Below, one piece after another: positions 63,492-64,000 of a stretch of DNA of 64,000 nucleotides (the first letter of the stretch is position 1; every line of letters begins with the position of its first letter). The notes under the pieces are model-generated. The model did not search any database, was not told where the DNA came from, and was given only the letters and a program-made list of their open reading frames with translations. The translations under genes were made by a program, and so were the position numbers. The stretch is from Megalobrama amblycephala (Eukaryota; Chordata; Actinopteri; Cypriniformes; Xenocyprididae): positions 2,950,754 to 3,014,753 of the forward strand of contig NC_063062.1 of assembly GCF_018812025.1 (NCBI RefSeq), written 5' to 3'.

Positions 63492-63586
<95 letters not shown>
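63492..63586. repeat. (GATA)n microsatellite, about 23 units
   Basis: Uninterrupted GATA repeat. It creates a spurious minus-strand open frame of serine, isoleucine, tyrosine and leucine. Confidence 0.98.
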
Positions 63587-64000
63587 ATCATTTTATCTCT
63601 CACACACACTGAAGACAAGAACAGAGCCGTGTGATAAGATGCGCGGTTTGATTGATTTAAACTGGCACTGAACTCATGCCCGTCGGCAGGGCTCCGTCCA
63701 TCTGCTGACCTGGGCGTCTGGGGGGATAAACTACAGTTATGACGGGACCTCCTGGACAACACACACCGCCTGCTGTCACACCCCGTGGGAAAACCGCCAG
63801 CTTGATGCCTCCTCATCCCACCCAGACTTTCCCCGAGCTTTACTCAACTAATTAGATTTAACAGAAACCGCCGGATGGTGACACGCGCCGTCATCGGTGA
63901 AATACGAGCGAGCAACGCGATGAAACTGTATGTTAAGAGAAGCGCTATGTAAGCGGAATACATTTTCTTTTTTTTTAATTCTGAGTGTTTTTCCGCCTTC

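Noticed and set aside
63490..63816. 108-codon minus-strand frame
   Set aside because: Its end is the GATA microsatellite read as a protein; the rest shows no domain.

Overview
The window looks like nuclear DNA from a teleost fish, most likely a cypriniform (carp or zebrafish relative). The basis is the set of families recognised by eye: a bloodthirsty-type TRIM gene, a fish-expanded G2E3-like HECT gene, a KDZ (Kyakuja-Dileera-Zisupton) transposase relic, Tc1, hAT and DIRS relics, an L2/CR1-type LINE, many inverted-repeat elements ending in AAAGG-type motifs, and the C-terminus of RERE. There is no prokaryotic gene organisation. Coding sequence is split into short exons with GT/AG junctions, so most long open frames are not genes. 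No searches were run. Species and family names rest on recognised motifs.

Layout, left to right. (1) 1-2,060: the last exon of an unrecognised + strand gene meets, tail to tail, a broken minus-strand PRY/SPRY exon. This block (copy A, 456-1,845) is duplicated at 13,592-15,431 (copy B). (2) 2,711-6,790: a decayed but still visibly spliced KDZ transposase carrying an inverted-repeat element. (3) 6,930-9,567: a complete gag-only LTR retrotransposon on the minus strand with matching LTRs, a 5-bp target duplication and four minisatellites whose units are multiples of three. (4) 10,474-12,561: a SPRY fragment, an hAT relic and a C2H2 zinc-finger fragment. (5) 14,705-22,660: a minus-strand TRIM gene. 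Six exons join in frame into a 1,485-nt reading frame (494 aa). It has RING and B-box, then two small exons, one encoding a predicted membrane segment where the family normally has its long coiled-coil exon, then PRY/SPRY. Its large intron holds a Tc1 element that itself contains a LINE. (6) 22,850-25,414: a DIRS-like fragment and two non-autonomous DNA elements. (7) 25,629-33,900: a minus-strand, about 15-exon G2E3-like HECT gene with a tandemly duplicated exon, several apparent single-base frameshifts, and introns filled with a solo LTR, a foldback, a Tc1 relic and a 1-kb DNA element.

A run of exactly 1,000 N (34,674-35,673) separates this from the right part, so linkage across it is not proven by the sequence. 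(8) 36,825-39,483: the 3' UTR and last three coding exons of RERE (minus strand). (9) 39,484-64,000: no further exon was found. This would be upstream intron of RERE if the join is right. It holds a 20-21-bp minisatellite, several foldback elements (two of 857 and 874 bp that are nearly whole palindromes), a three-level nested insertion at 49,889-51,616, a 37-bp near-perfect palindrome and a GATA microsatellite.

Functionally the left half is an immune/ubiquitin-type accessory region: two E3-ligase-type genes (RING-TRIM and HECT), SPRY fragments and transposons. The right half is the end of a conserved transcriptional co-regulator. The most unusual item is the TRIM gene with an in-frame membrane-segment exon.
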